Source of the DNA: Candidatus Omnitrophota bacterium | GTDB taxonomy: Bacteria > Omnitrophota > Koll11 > Tantalellales > Tantalellaceae | Length of the DNA: 8,122 nucleotides | NCBI GenBank assembly: GCA_015231715.1 | Contig: JADGBB010000053.1 | Span: forward strand, 1 to 8,122 | Direction: 5' to 3' | Shown: positions 1 through 8,122 of the stretch, piece by piece | Layout: every line of letters starts with the position of its first letter | Numbering within the stretch: the first letter of the stretch is position 1 | Notes under the pieces: generated by a model | Seen by the model: the letters and a program-made list of their open reading frames with translations, nothing else | Database searches by the model: none | Told to the model about the DNA's origin: nothing | Made by a program: the position numbers and the translations under genes

Positions 1-37
1 TGGACGCAGAAACTTTTTAATAAGAGTGTGATGCATA

Positions 38-220
38 ATAGCATGAATGTTGTTGTTAGTTCGCAATGTGAACGAATGGACAGGTTTATTTACTTGACGT
101 GTGCCTCTTTATGGGTGACCCCATTATGCTGATAGCATGAATGTTGTTGTTAGTTCGCAATGTGAACGAATGGACAGGTTTATTTACTTGACGTGTGCCT
201 CTTTATGGGTGACCCCATTA
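38..220. repeat. Two-copy tandem direct repeat, 94-bp period
   Basis: Copies at 38-126 and 132-220 read the same over 89 bases by eye. They are separated by a short spacer (127-131), giving a period of 94 bp. Each copy contains a small palindrome ATGGG-TGAC-CCCAT (111-124 and 205-218). A five-base inverted repeat ATGCT-GAT-AGCAT spans the copy junction (126-138), and a degenerate version (ATGC at 31-34, GCAT at 41-44) precedes copy 1. On the minus strand each unit begins TAATGGGGTCACCC, which resembles the GGGGTCAGACCC core at the other end of the window. No transposase is present. It may be a non-autonomous REP-like or MITE-like element, or a simple tandem duplication of the 3' end of the neighbouring gene. 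The repeat itself is certain; its nature is not. Confidence 0.9.
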
Positions 221-912
221 CTCTTTAATTTAACCCTTACAATATCAATGAAAGTTGCCCCAATAAACTTAATTCCGGAAATGTATGACTTGCCGCCTTC
301 CCTCGAACGAAACACTAAAGGATATTGAAATATTTTACATTTCATTTTTGCAGCATGAACAAAAATTTCCACATCAACAAAAGGGCTGCGGGAAATAAAA
401 TTCAAGTCTTTAACAACATCCCCTCTAATGATCTTGTATCCTGAATTTATGTCTTTAATATCCAGCCGAAAAATTGTTTGAATAATACAATTATATGCCT
501 TTGAAATGATCTTTCTTGTTAAGGTATCCCCTTTTTTTATTTTGCTATATCCCGTCACTATATCGTACTCTTCGATCAGAGGAAAAGATTTTTTCATATC
601 CTCATCGCTTACGGGCATGTCCGAGTCTGTATACAAAATAATATTTTTCTCTGCCTTTTTAAAACCTAGAGCAAAAGCCCCTCCAAATTTACTGTTTTTC
701 TTCATCCGAAACAGTTTAATAGAATTATCCTCTTTTGCCAGTTTCTCGACGATATCGACACTCCCATCGGTAGAGGCATCATCCACAATAACTATTTCAT
801 GATCATCTGTTAATTCTCCTGCCAGAGTTTGTATTTTTTTTATCGTCGCTGCGATATTCTCACGTTCATTAAACATAGGCAAAACAAATGATATACCAAT
901 AGCTGTTTTCAT
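184..912 (-). CDS. GT2 family glycosyltransferase (dolichol/undecaprenyl-phosphate sugar synthase type)
   Basis: This is a 242-residue cytosolic or membrane-associated GT-A fold enzyme that should transfer a sugar from a nucleotide-sugar to a lipid phosphate or glycan acceptor. Visible motifs are the N-terminal strand ISFVLPMFNE (7-16), VDDASTDGS (43-51, nucleotide binding), the metal-binding TDSDMP (95-100), and DINSGYKIIRG (154-164), which matches the D-x-x-SG-[FY] segment of DPM1-like members. No transmembrane helices are evident, so it resembles single-domain DPM synthases rather than GtrB or ArnC types. I chose the ATG at 912 over an in-frame ATG at 936 because GGAGG (917-921) lies just upstream and the ATG overlaps the stop of the phosphatase gene as ATGA, implying translational coupling. 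The last 11 residues (NGVTHKEAHVK) and the stop are encoded inside the 94-bp tandem repeat, so the native C-terminus was probably replaced or extended. Sugar and acceptor cannot be told from sequence. Confidence 0.9.
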   Translation of the reverse strand: MKTAIGISFVLPMFNERENIAATIKKIQTLAGELTDDHEIVIVDDASTDGSVDIVEKLAKEDNSIKLFRMKKNSKFGGAFALGFKKAEKNIILYTDSDMPVSDEDMKKSFPLIEEYDIVTGYSKIKKGDTLTRKIISKAYNCIIQTIFRLDIKDINSGYKIIRGDVVKDLNFISRSPFVDVEIFVHAAKMKCKIFQYPLVFRSREGGKSYISGIKFIGATFIDIVRVKLKSNGVTHKEAHVK

Positions 913-1448
913 TTTTCCTCCATTTTCATGATCCATTTAGTCGCGCCATAAAGATCTTCACTTGTATGGTCAGGCTGTATCAATATCTCATTCCTGTGCT
1001 TATTGCCGTGTCCTGATAAAAGATATACTGTTTTTGCCCCTGCACAAGCTCCCATTTCTATATCGTGCGGATGATCCCCTACAACATATGAACCTGTTAA
1101 ATCAATACCATATTCCTTCTCTGCCTGTTTCATGAAGTATGTTTTTGGCTTATGACAAATACACTGATCTTCCTTTTTATGCGGACAATGATAGGTCTTA
1201 ATTATTTTCACTCCTTCTTTTCGTAAAATCGACTGGAAACTTTTGTTGAACAGATAGTAATCTTTTTCATTAAAAATATTTTTTCCAATGCCTGACTGGT
1301 TCGTCACAATAAAAAGTAAAAATCGTTGCTGCAAACTTTTTAAAGCCTCAATAGCACGAGGAATAAAAACGAGATTATCTTCTGAAAACAGATCACCAAC
1401 ATCCTCATTTATCGTGCCGTCTCTATCTAAAAATATTGCTTTTTTCAT
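909..1448 (-). CDS. gmhB: HAD-IIIA phosphatase, D-glycero-D-manno-heptose 1,7-bisphosphate 7-phosphatase type
   Basis: This 179-residue cytosolic Mg-dependent phosphatase is close to the usual GmhB length (E. coli about 190). GmhB removes the C7 phosphate from heptose 1,7-bisphosphate on the way to ADP- or GDP-heptose for lipopolysaccharide or S-layer glycans. All HAD motifs are visible: FLDRDGTIN with nucleophile D8 and acid/base D10, TNQSGIG (49-55), K100, and VGDHPHDIEMG (123-133). A zinc-site signature C88-x-H90 ... C96-x-C98, characteristic of GmhB and the histidinol-phosphatase domain of HisB, is intact. The stop overlaps the start of the downstream glycosyltransferase by four bases, and no his genes are nearby, which favours a glycan role. 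The start ATG at 1448 has only a weak purine-rich AAAAAG upstream. The histidinol-phosphate phosphatase alternative remains possible but less likely here. Confidence 0.88.
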   Translation of the reverse strand: MKKAIFLDRDGTINEDVGDLFSEDNLVFIPRAIEALKSLQQRFLLFIVTNQSGIGKNIFNEKDYYLFNKSFQSILRKEGVKIIKTYHCPHKKEDQCICHKPKTYFMKQAEKEYGIDLTGSYVVGDHPHDIEMGACAGAKTVYLLSGHGNKHRNEILIQPDHTSEDLYGATKWIMKMEEK

Positions 1449-1509
1449 CTTTTTAAAATTGTTACATCTAAGAACTAGCTGTCCGTAGAAATATCCGTAA
1501 TAATATTTA

Positions 1510-1525
1510 TATGATTAAAATCATA
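1510..1525. promoter_or_regulatory. 16-bp palindrome, candidate operator overlapping a weak promoter
   Basis: Within the 118-bp gap between purE and the gmhB-like gene lies a perfect inverted repeat TATGATT-AA-AATCATA. On the minus strand its left half gives TATGAT (1525-1520), a 5/6 match to a sigma-70 -10 box. A poor -35-like TTATCG lies 17 nt upstream. A hexamer TCCGTA is repeated 12 bp apart at 1482-1487 and 1494-1499, closer to the gene. The palindrome lacks a U-tract on either side, so it does not look like a terminator. A repressor or activator site controlling the gmhB-GT2 pair is an inference. Confidence 0.35.
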
Positions 1526-1566
1526 ATTTACTTTGCTCCAATCGATAATCCCCCATATAAATATAT

Positions 1567-2025
1567 CTAGCTTGTTTTTATCGATTCCTTGTATTTAGCA
1601 AGTTTATCCCTGGCCTCATTATCAGTTAAGGCCATCATCCTTATTGCATACAATGCTGCGTTCACCGCACCACTTGCCCCTATTGCCATGCTTCCAACCG
1701 GTACACCTTTGGGCATTTGGACGATCGAATAAAGAGCATCGACTCCGTTTAATGCTCCTCCTTTCATCGGAACACCAATAACCGGAAGTAATGTTTGGGC
1801 GGCTACACATCCCGGAAGCGCCGCTGCCATACCCGCACCGGCTATTACGGCCGCATATTCATCCGAATTTAGACTATCAACAAATTCATGAAGCGCTTCG
1901 GGATCACGATGGGCGGATAATACTCTAAAGTCATATTCCACGCCGAAACTGTCAAGCATCTCAAGTCCTTTATTAATCTGTTCTGTATCAGATTTCGAGC
2001 CAACAATTACCGCTACTTTCTTCAT
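1567..2025 (-). CDS. purE: PurE, N5-carboxyaminoimidazole ribonucleotide mutase / AIR carboxylase family
   Basis: This 152-residue cytosolic enzyme belongs to the purine pathway family that makes CAIR, either from N5-CAIR (class I) or from AIR and CO2 (class II). Family motifs are clear: VGSKSD (8-13), SAHR (37-40, catalytic His39), AGAG (62-65), IGVP (83-86), and GVDALYSIVQMPKGVPVG (94-111). The SAHR form and the C-terminal half look class I. However, the usual AAHLPG motif reads AAALPG, with Ala69 at the position of E. coli His75. The gene follows the MFS transporter by 8 bp, and its AGGAGG (2030-2035) overlaps that gene's TAG stop, so the two are cotranscribed. No purK or other pur gene is in the window. 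A non-purine PurE-like role cannot be excluded. Confidence 0.93.
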   Translation of the reverse strand: MKKVAVIVGSKSDTEQINKGLEMLDSFGVEYDFRVLSAHRDPEALHEFVDSLNSDEYAAVIAGAGMAAALPGCVAAQTLLPVIGVPMKGGALNGVDALYSIVQMPKGVPVGSMAIGASGAVNAALYAIRMMALTDNEARDKLAKYKESIKTS

Positions 2026-2029
2026 TTAT

Positions 2030-2035
2030 CCTCCT
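2030..2035 (-). promoter_or_regulatory. purE ribosome binding site overlapping the upstream stop codon
   Basis: AGGAGG is read on the minus strand 4 nt before the purE ATG. Its 5' two bases are the last two bases of the transporter's TAG stop (2036-2034), which indicates tight translational linkage. Confidence 0.85.
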
Positions 2036-3230
2036 AATTTTTGTTGATCATTTTTTCCGGCTCTTTCAAAAAAAACCAGATAATTATTCCTCCAAAAAAC
2101 GCTAATGTTCCGGAAGAATAGAAAGCTATTTTATAACTATTAAAAAAATCATACATAAGTCCTCCGACAATAGGACCCAGGAAACATCCCGATCCATAAC
2201 CTATAAAAACGAGGCCATAATTGATTGCAAAGTGTTCACATCCGAAATATTTGGAAGTAAGCGGCGGATATACTGCCAAAAATCCTCCGAAACATACACC
2301 GATCAAAGCAGATATCAGATAAAAGAAGATTATTCCGGAAGCATGGTAAAACAAGAACATACTTAAACCGATTATGCCAAATAATACTATAAGCGTCCAT
2401 TTTCCGCCCCATCTATCAGAGAAATGTCCGGCAAGAATTCTTCCCAATCCATTGAATATCGAAAGTATCGTAAGGGCAAAAGCTCCTTGAATAGCGGTAC
2501 CCCCTTTACCGTGAGCGAAAGCTACTACATGCCCTATTGTCATCATTCCGGCAACCATCGCTATAAAATATGTTACAAACATAGTTTTGAATAAAGATGT
2601 CTTTACCATCTTCCAAGGGGAGAAATTATTCTCTTTGGATTGTGCTTCTTCGCCTTCTGTTCCTTCAAACCCGCATACAGGAGCTTTAAGAAATTGAGAA
2701 AAACAGATTATTAGCAAACCGAAAATCGCTCCTCCCAATAGCATAGTTGTTCTCCATCCGAGCAATTTGATAAAATATGTTATTATAGGAGAAAGAAACG
2801 CCGCCCCGAAACCAAAACCAAAAACTATAACACCTGTAATAAGCCCTTTTTTCTCGGGAAACCATTTTATCCCGCATGAAACCGAAGGAATATATGCAAG
2901 ACCCGTACCTATACCGCCTAGAACACCATAAAATAAATACAACCATTGAGGGGTTTTTGAAAAAGCGGCCCCAATCCATCCTAATGATACAAACACACCT
3001 CCAATAGTCGCAGTAATACGTGGTCCAAATTTACGTTCGCTTATACCTCCTATCGACATGAACGCGGAGAATACCAGAAGCAATATCGATACCGCTAAAG
3101 ATATCTGTGTTCTACTCCAACCAAGATCATTTTCAAGAGGCATCAAAAAAACACCCCACGAATATGCAACTCCCAGGCATAACATTATCACTATCCCGGC
3201 TACTATTACCATAAACTTGCTATTCCCCAC
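2034..3230 (-). CDS. MFS transporter, oxalate/formate antiporter (OFA) family
   Basis: This is a 398-residue inner-membrane carrier with about 12 predicted helices (roughly 7-29, 42-64, 72-92, 96-118, 130-152, 162-182, 214-236, 248-268, 278-296, 300-322, 338-360, 368-388) and a cytoplasmic central loop rich in Glu, Ser and Asn (183-212). OFA hallmarks are GVAYSWGVF (20-28), GLAYIPSVSCGIKWFPEKKG (110-129) and NGLGRILAGHFSDRWGGK (260-277). R264 appears to match OxlT Arg272. In helix 11, however, the segment reads GYGSG (344-348) where OxlT has its essential lysine, so oxalate/formate exchange is not assured; another small carboxylate is likely. The start is GTG at 3230, supported by AAGGAG at 3238-3243 with 7-nt spacing; the first in-frame ATG lies six codons in. 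It sits 15 bp after the DUF4914 gene and 8 bp before purE, in one operon. Confidence 0.9.
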   Translation of the reverse strand: MGNSKFMVIVAGIVIMLCLGVAYSWGVFLMPLENDLGWSRTQISLAVSILLLVFSAFMSIGGISERKFGPRITATIGGVFVSLGWIGAAFSKTPQWLYLFYGVLGGIGTGLAYIPSVSCGIKWFPEKKGLITGVIVFGFGFGAAFLSPIITYFIKLLGWRTTMLLGGAIFGLLIICFSQFLKAPVCGFEGTEGEEAQSKENNFSPWKMVKTSLFKTMFVTYFIAMVAGMMTIGHVVAFAHGKGGTAIQGAFALTILSIFNGLGRILAGHFSDRWGGKWTLIVLFGIIGLSMFLFYHASGIIFFYLISALIGVCFGGFLAVYPPLTSKYFGCEHFAINYGLVFIGYGSGCFLGPIVGGLMYDFFNSYKIAFYSSGTLAFFGGIIIWFFLKEPEKMINKN

Positions 3231-3245
3231 TTACAATCTCCTTTT

Positions 3246-5117
3246 TTATAAGCGCATAGGAATTATTGATGCATAATCATCTACTGTACCTCCGCTCATA
3301 AAGCAATCAATTATTTTAGCCCCTACCGGATCAAGCTCCGGGATACGGTATTTTTCAAGCTGTTTCGAGAAAAAATTTATCAACATATCCGCCCCACGGT
3401 CATATGCTTCCTCTCCTACTTCGTATTGATCTTGCACATTCAAGAAATAATCCGGTATTTGTATCCCCTCCACGACAAGACGTGACGGTAGATATCCCAG
3501 AATATTACATCTCGATGGGTTAAGCTGTTCTTTTCGGAATTTGGCAACACCTCTTCGGGCAAAATATTCTCTGGAGACCCACTGCGGCATGAACCCCACC
3601 TTCCACGCACCTACATACTGATTCGGAAAAAGAAGATATCTTGTATCCGATGCAGATGTAAAATGTTGTAAAAGCAGATTAGCATGATTTATAAATCTCC
3701 CTGTTGCAAAAGGCCAGAAAGACCCTACCCCTTCACTTGTCATCCCTTCCGTCTCGGTAATACTCGGATTATCATGGCCTCTTGGAGCGACAAGCCTCCA
3801 CAACCATGCAAGCGCAGGCGGCAGAATATGACAAAACCCGACAATGCCGTAAGACACATTATCTTTATGGCAGGCAGGTGTCCGTATTCCGTAACTTCTA
3901 AAATCTATTTCAGCTCCGGCATCAACTGTTAAAGGAACAACATCCCTTGGCAAAATTACTCTAGGGTTAGGACATGGCTTCCCAGGTTCATCTTCAACAT
4001 GGTCCCACAATAAAGCAGTCGACCCTGCCGAAGCATCAATATTGAGAAACAATAAGGGTTTTGAGGGATGTATACATATATTCTCGAGATGAGGATCTGT
4101 ACCGTAATTCTTTAAATGGTTAACCCTCAAAAACCATGCGCTTTCGGCATCAGAAACACATAGTTTCCCGCTTTCAAGACTTTTGGAAGAATCAACTAAC
4201 GCCATGTCATCAGTAACAGGATGTAAGGAACAAAACTTTTTGATACTGATCGTAAATTTTTTCCCCGAACAAATATTTTCTCCGACAAGCAGATCTCCCT
4301 CTTCTTCTCTGTGGGGATATTCCAGCATTTCACTCTTTCCGCTACCGGAGGCTCCTTCATGCAAAAATGTAGTGGTATTTTCATAAGGAGTAACTGCCTG
4401 AACGGTCGAAGCATGTAAAGTACTCCAGTATTCTTGTTCGCCTTTCTGCAGGAGAACCCCGTAAACTCCCTTTTTAGCGCTCGGTCCGGGATAAAGATTA
4501 TAAGAAAATATCTCATGTTTATCTTCTTTTCTATTGTGAACTACAACCTGTTTCCCTTTAAAATAAGTATGCCGGAATATAGGTGCAAGAAAAATCACTG
4601 CATAAGGCTTGAAATCTTCTTCTTTCGATATATCCACAACTCCCTGAAGATCACATATGGCACCTACAAAAAATCCTGCATTCTCCGGTGCGATGATAAT
4701 ACCTTTCAAGCCTGTTCTCTCACCTCCGATATTAATACCGGCTACAAGTAAAGGTTGTTCTTTTAGCCATTCAAATGTCTTTTTTCTCAGCGATGAAAAT
4801 TCCTCGCCATAACTGTCCTTGAAAAGCGGTTTATCTGTTTCATTTGAGTCCCCTATTAATAAACAATCCGGATCTCTTCTCCTCATTTCTTTTTCGTAAT
4901 AATTAATCGCTAGACCGTTTTTACATTTTGTCACATATGCTTCTTTAATTATCTTGCCGTTTTCAAGTTCATATTCAACATCAAATTTATTTTTTCCTCC
5001 GACAGCCATATCGAATATCTGTTCTCTTGTTTCCGGTATGGTTACACGTGGAGAACAATTTAATATTTCTTTAAGCTCATCATCGATACGCCATCTGTTA
5101 CATACATTTTTTTTCAT
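3246..5117 (-). CDS. DUF4914 family protein with HPr kinase/PEPCK-like P-loop
   Basis: This 623-residue, probably cytosolic protein matches what I remember of DUF4914, a family of about 630 residues with no established function. A Walker A loop, HEGASGSGKSE (253-263), sits mid-protein and matches the G-x-S-G-x-G-K-S-E pattern of HPr kinase/phosphorylase and, more loosely, PEP carboxykinase. An acidic PVTDDMALVD (300-309) about 40 residues later resembles their kinase-2/metal site (D303, D304). Further conserved-looking blocks are LFLNIDASAG (356-365) and EGVGSFWPFATGR (462-474). No signal peptide or membrane helix is seen. I chose the ATG at 5117 because AAGGAG (5125-5130) lies 7 nt upstream; a longer in-frame extension would read through the leader hairpin. 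It is first in the operon with the OFA transporter and purE. ATP- or GTP-dependent phosphotransfer on a carboxylate or protein is an inference from the P-loop only. Confidence 0.82.
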   Translation of the reverse strand: MKKNVCNRWRIDDELKEILNCSPRVTIPETREQIFDMAVGGKNKFDVEYELENGKIIKEAYVTKCKNGLAINYYEKEMRRRDPDCLLIGDSNETDKPLFKDSYGEEFSSLRKKTFEWLKEQPLLVAGINIGGERTGLKGIIIAPENAGFFVGAICDLQGVVDISKEEDFKPYAVIFLAPIFRHTYFKGKQVVVHNRKEDKHEIFSYNLYPGPSAKKGVYGVLLQKGEQEYWSTLHASTVQAVTPYENTTTFLHEGASGSGKSEMLEYPHREEEGDLLVGENICSGKKFTISIKKFCSLHPVTDDMALVDSSKSLESGKLCVSDAESAWFLRVNHLKNYGTDPHLENICIHPSKPLLFLNIDASAGSTALLWDHVEDEPGKPCPNPRVILPRDVVPLTVDAGAEIDFRSYGIRTPACHKDNVSYGIVGFCHILPPALAWLWRLVAPRGHDNPSITETEGMTSEGVGSFWPFATGRFINHANLLLQHFTSASDTRYLLFPNQYVGAWKVGFMPQWVSREYFARRGVAKFRKEQLNPSRCNILGYLPSRLVVEGIQIPDYFLNVQDQYEVGEEAYDRGADMLINFFSKQLEKYRIPELDPVGAKIIDCFMSGGTVDDYASIIPMRL

Positions 5118-5124
5118 CTTTACT

Positions 5125-5130
5125 CTCCTT
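5125..5130 (-). promoter_or_regulatory. Ribosome binding site of the DUF4914 gene
   Basis: AAGGAG sits 7 nt before the ATG at 5117 and fixes that start. It lies only 3 nt downstream of the U-tract of the leader hairpin, and CTCCT in the leader (minus strand, about 5227-5223) is complementary to it, so its access could depend on leader folding. Confidence 0.8.
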
Positions 5131-5133
5131 GTC

Positions 5134-5198
5134 AAAAAAAAAAAGCCAACATTATTGCTGATCTCCCTTTTTAGGGAACATGCAATATATGTTGGCTT
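5134..5198 (-). terminator. Intrinsic terminator-like hairpin inside the DUF4914 5' leader (candidate attenuator)
   Basis: On the minus strand AAGCCAACAT (5198-5189) pairs perfectly with ATGTTGGCTT (5152-5143). After a one-base bulge six more pairs follow (TATTGC-type arms), and the apex holds a second small hairpin TCCCT-AAAA-AGGGA (5177-5164). The closing arm runs straight into 11 consecutive U residues (5144-5134). This is the form of a Rho-independent terminator. Because it lies downstream of a good promoter and just before a ribosome binding site, it would terminate transcripts before the DUF4914 coding region. It could also partly stop read-through from katG and the DUF2294 gene. Confidence 0.85.
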
Positions 5199-5208
5199 AT
5201 TATCAGAC

Positions 5209-5228
5209 AACTCCCACTTTCAGGAGTT
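5209..5228 (-). promoter_or_regulatory. Upstream leader stem-loop
   Basis: AACTCC and GGAGTT form a 6-bp stem with an 8-base loop in the 5' part of the leader, between the promoter and the terminator-like hairpin. Its 5' arm (ACTCC) could instead pair with GGGAG in the apical hairpin or with AGGAG of the ribosome binding site, and CTGAT (5206-5202) could pair with ATCAG (5162-5158), so mutually exclusive folds are possible. I do not recognise a known riboswitch class. Confidence 0.45.
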
Positions 5229-5267
5229 CTCTTTTAATCTTCCGTTAATTCATTTTAAAACGAACGT

Positions 5268-5296
5268 AATTTATCAAAATATTCTGTTTTTGTCAA
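5268..5296 (-). promoter_or_regulatory. Sigma-70-type promoter of the DUF4914-OFA-purE operon
   Basis: The minus strand carries TTGACA (5296-5291, perfect -35), a spacer of exactly 17 nt, then TAAATT (5273-5268, 4/6 match to the -10 box). Transcription should begin near 5261, giving a leader of roughly 145 nt before the ATG at 5117. The promoter lies between the stop of the DUF2294 gene and the leader hairpin. Confidence 0.7.
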
Positions 5297-5337
5297 CCCA
5301 ATTTATACCCTATTTATTTCTTTCAACTCCAAAGGCG

Positions 5338-5685
5338 TTACTGCTTCAGCGTAAAAACTATCACTCTCTCTCCTGTTTTGGTGCTTATATCAGTATGTAA
5401 ACTTTTTACCTGAAACCCTGTAATATCAATAACTATGCTTTCCAAAAGAACTCTAGCACCTTCTAATAGCTGGACACGTGTTTTTTTTATTAAGTCTGCT
5501 CCTTCAGGAGATTTACTAAGCTGTTCTTCCGCGGGCGTAAGAACTCCTTTCAGCCGGACCAAAATCATATCATCATTAATGTATGTTTTGGTCTCCTTAG
5601 GCCCTCTACCCATATATTCTTTTTCAAATTTGATTATGGCTTCACTTATTTGTGCTTCAATCTGCCCTTTTGTCTTTTCTGTCAT
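5338..5685 (-). CDS. DUF2294 / MpsC-like small protein
   Basis: This 115-residue soluble protein has no signal peptide or membrane helix. It matches the DUF2294 domain over its whole length: an N-terminal helix (about 5-24), then GRGPKETKTYINDDMILVRL (26-45), KGVLTPAE (46-53), a helical middle (60-90), and the highly typical C-terminal strands LHTDISTKTGERVIVFTL (96-113). The family has been renamed MpsC-like after a small gene in a staphylococcal membrane-potential/bicarbonate locus, but its biochemical role is not established. The gene begins 26 bp after katG with its own AGGAAG (5691-5696), so the two are probably cotranscribed. A link to oxidative stress is suggested only by this position. 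No mpsA or mpsB partner is in the window. Confidence 0.87.
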   Translation of the reverse strand: MTEKTKGQIEAQISEAIIKFEKEYMGRGPKETKTYINDDMILVRLKGVLTPAEEQLSKSPEGADLIKKTRVQLLEGARVLLESIVIDITGFQVKSLHTDISTKTGERVIVFTLKQ

Positions 5686-5711
5686 ACGCCCTTCCTATTC
5701 ATTTTCTTCTG

Positions 5712-8108
<2,397 letters not shown>

Positions 8109-8122
8109 TTAAGCCTAAGGTT

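Noticed and set aside
38..220. CRISPR array
   Set aside because: Only two copies of an 89-base unit with a 5-base spacer; unit and spacer sizes do not fit a CRISPR array and no cas genes are present.
913..936. Longer N-terminus (eight extra residues) for the glycosyltransferase starting at 936
   Set aside because: The downstream ATG at 912 has a GGAGG at proper distance and the classic ATGA overlap, and the family begins with the strand just after it.
5118..5210. In-frame 31-residue upstream extension of the DUF4914 gene beginning with TTG
   Set aside because: It would translate the terminator-like hairpin and poly-U tract, and a clear Shine-Dalgarno precedes the ATG at 5117.
4954..5400. 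Plus-strand open frame of 148 codons across the leader region
   Set aside because: It overlaps two well-supported minus-strand genes and their regulatory leader, has no recognisable domain, and its length reflects AT-rich antisense reading.

Overview
The window holds six protein-coding genes, all on the minus strand, so transcription runs right to left. A repeat block lies at each end. Base composition is AT-rich overall, with a visibly GC-richer catalase-peroxidase gene. GmhB-type phosphatase plus a GT2 glycosyltransferase suggests a Gram-negative-type bacterium with heptose or related surface glycans. The GGGGTCAGACCC-type repeats and the DUF4914 gene recall uncultivated lineages such as Omnitrophota or other PVC-like groups, but this placement is a weak inference.

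From right to left: (1) GGGGTCAGACCC direct repeats at 8037-8104. (2) A promoter candidate and katG (7916-5712, GTG start), followed after 26 bp by a small DUF2294/MpsC-like gene (5685-5338). (3) A strong promoter (TTGACA, 17 nt, TAAATT) opening a roughly 145-nt leader. This leader contains a long hairpin with an 11-U tract ending only 3 nt before a Shine-Dalgarno sequence, so it looks like transcription attenuation. (4) A compact operon: a DUF4914 protein with an HPr-kinase/PEPCK-like P-loop (5117-3246), an OFA-family MFS transporter (3230-2034, GTG start) and purE (2025-1567), with gaps of 15 and 8 bp. (5) A 118-bp gap with a 16-bp palindrome, then gmhB-like (1448-909) and a GT2 glycosyltransferase (912-184) joined by an ATGA overlap. 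(6) A 94-bp-period tandem repeat at the left edge, which supplies the last codons of the glycosyltransferase.

The three transcription units appear to cover peroxide defence (katG and its small partner), a carboxylate or energy-metabolism operon of unclear purpose (P-loop protein, carboxylate-type transporter, PurE), and glycan precursor synthesis and transfer (gmhB-like, GT2). The most notable points are the attenuator-like leader of the DUF4914 operon, the unusual PurE (active-site His of the AAHLPG motif replaced by Ala, no purK nearby), and the capture of a repeat as the C-terminus of the glycosyltransferase. No RNA genes, CRISPR array, transposase or complete insertion sequence were found. 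No gene-free stretch exceeds 300 bases.
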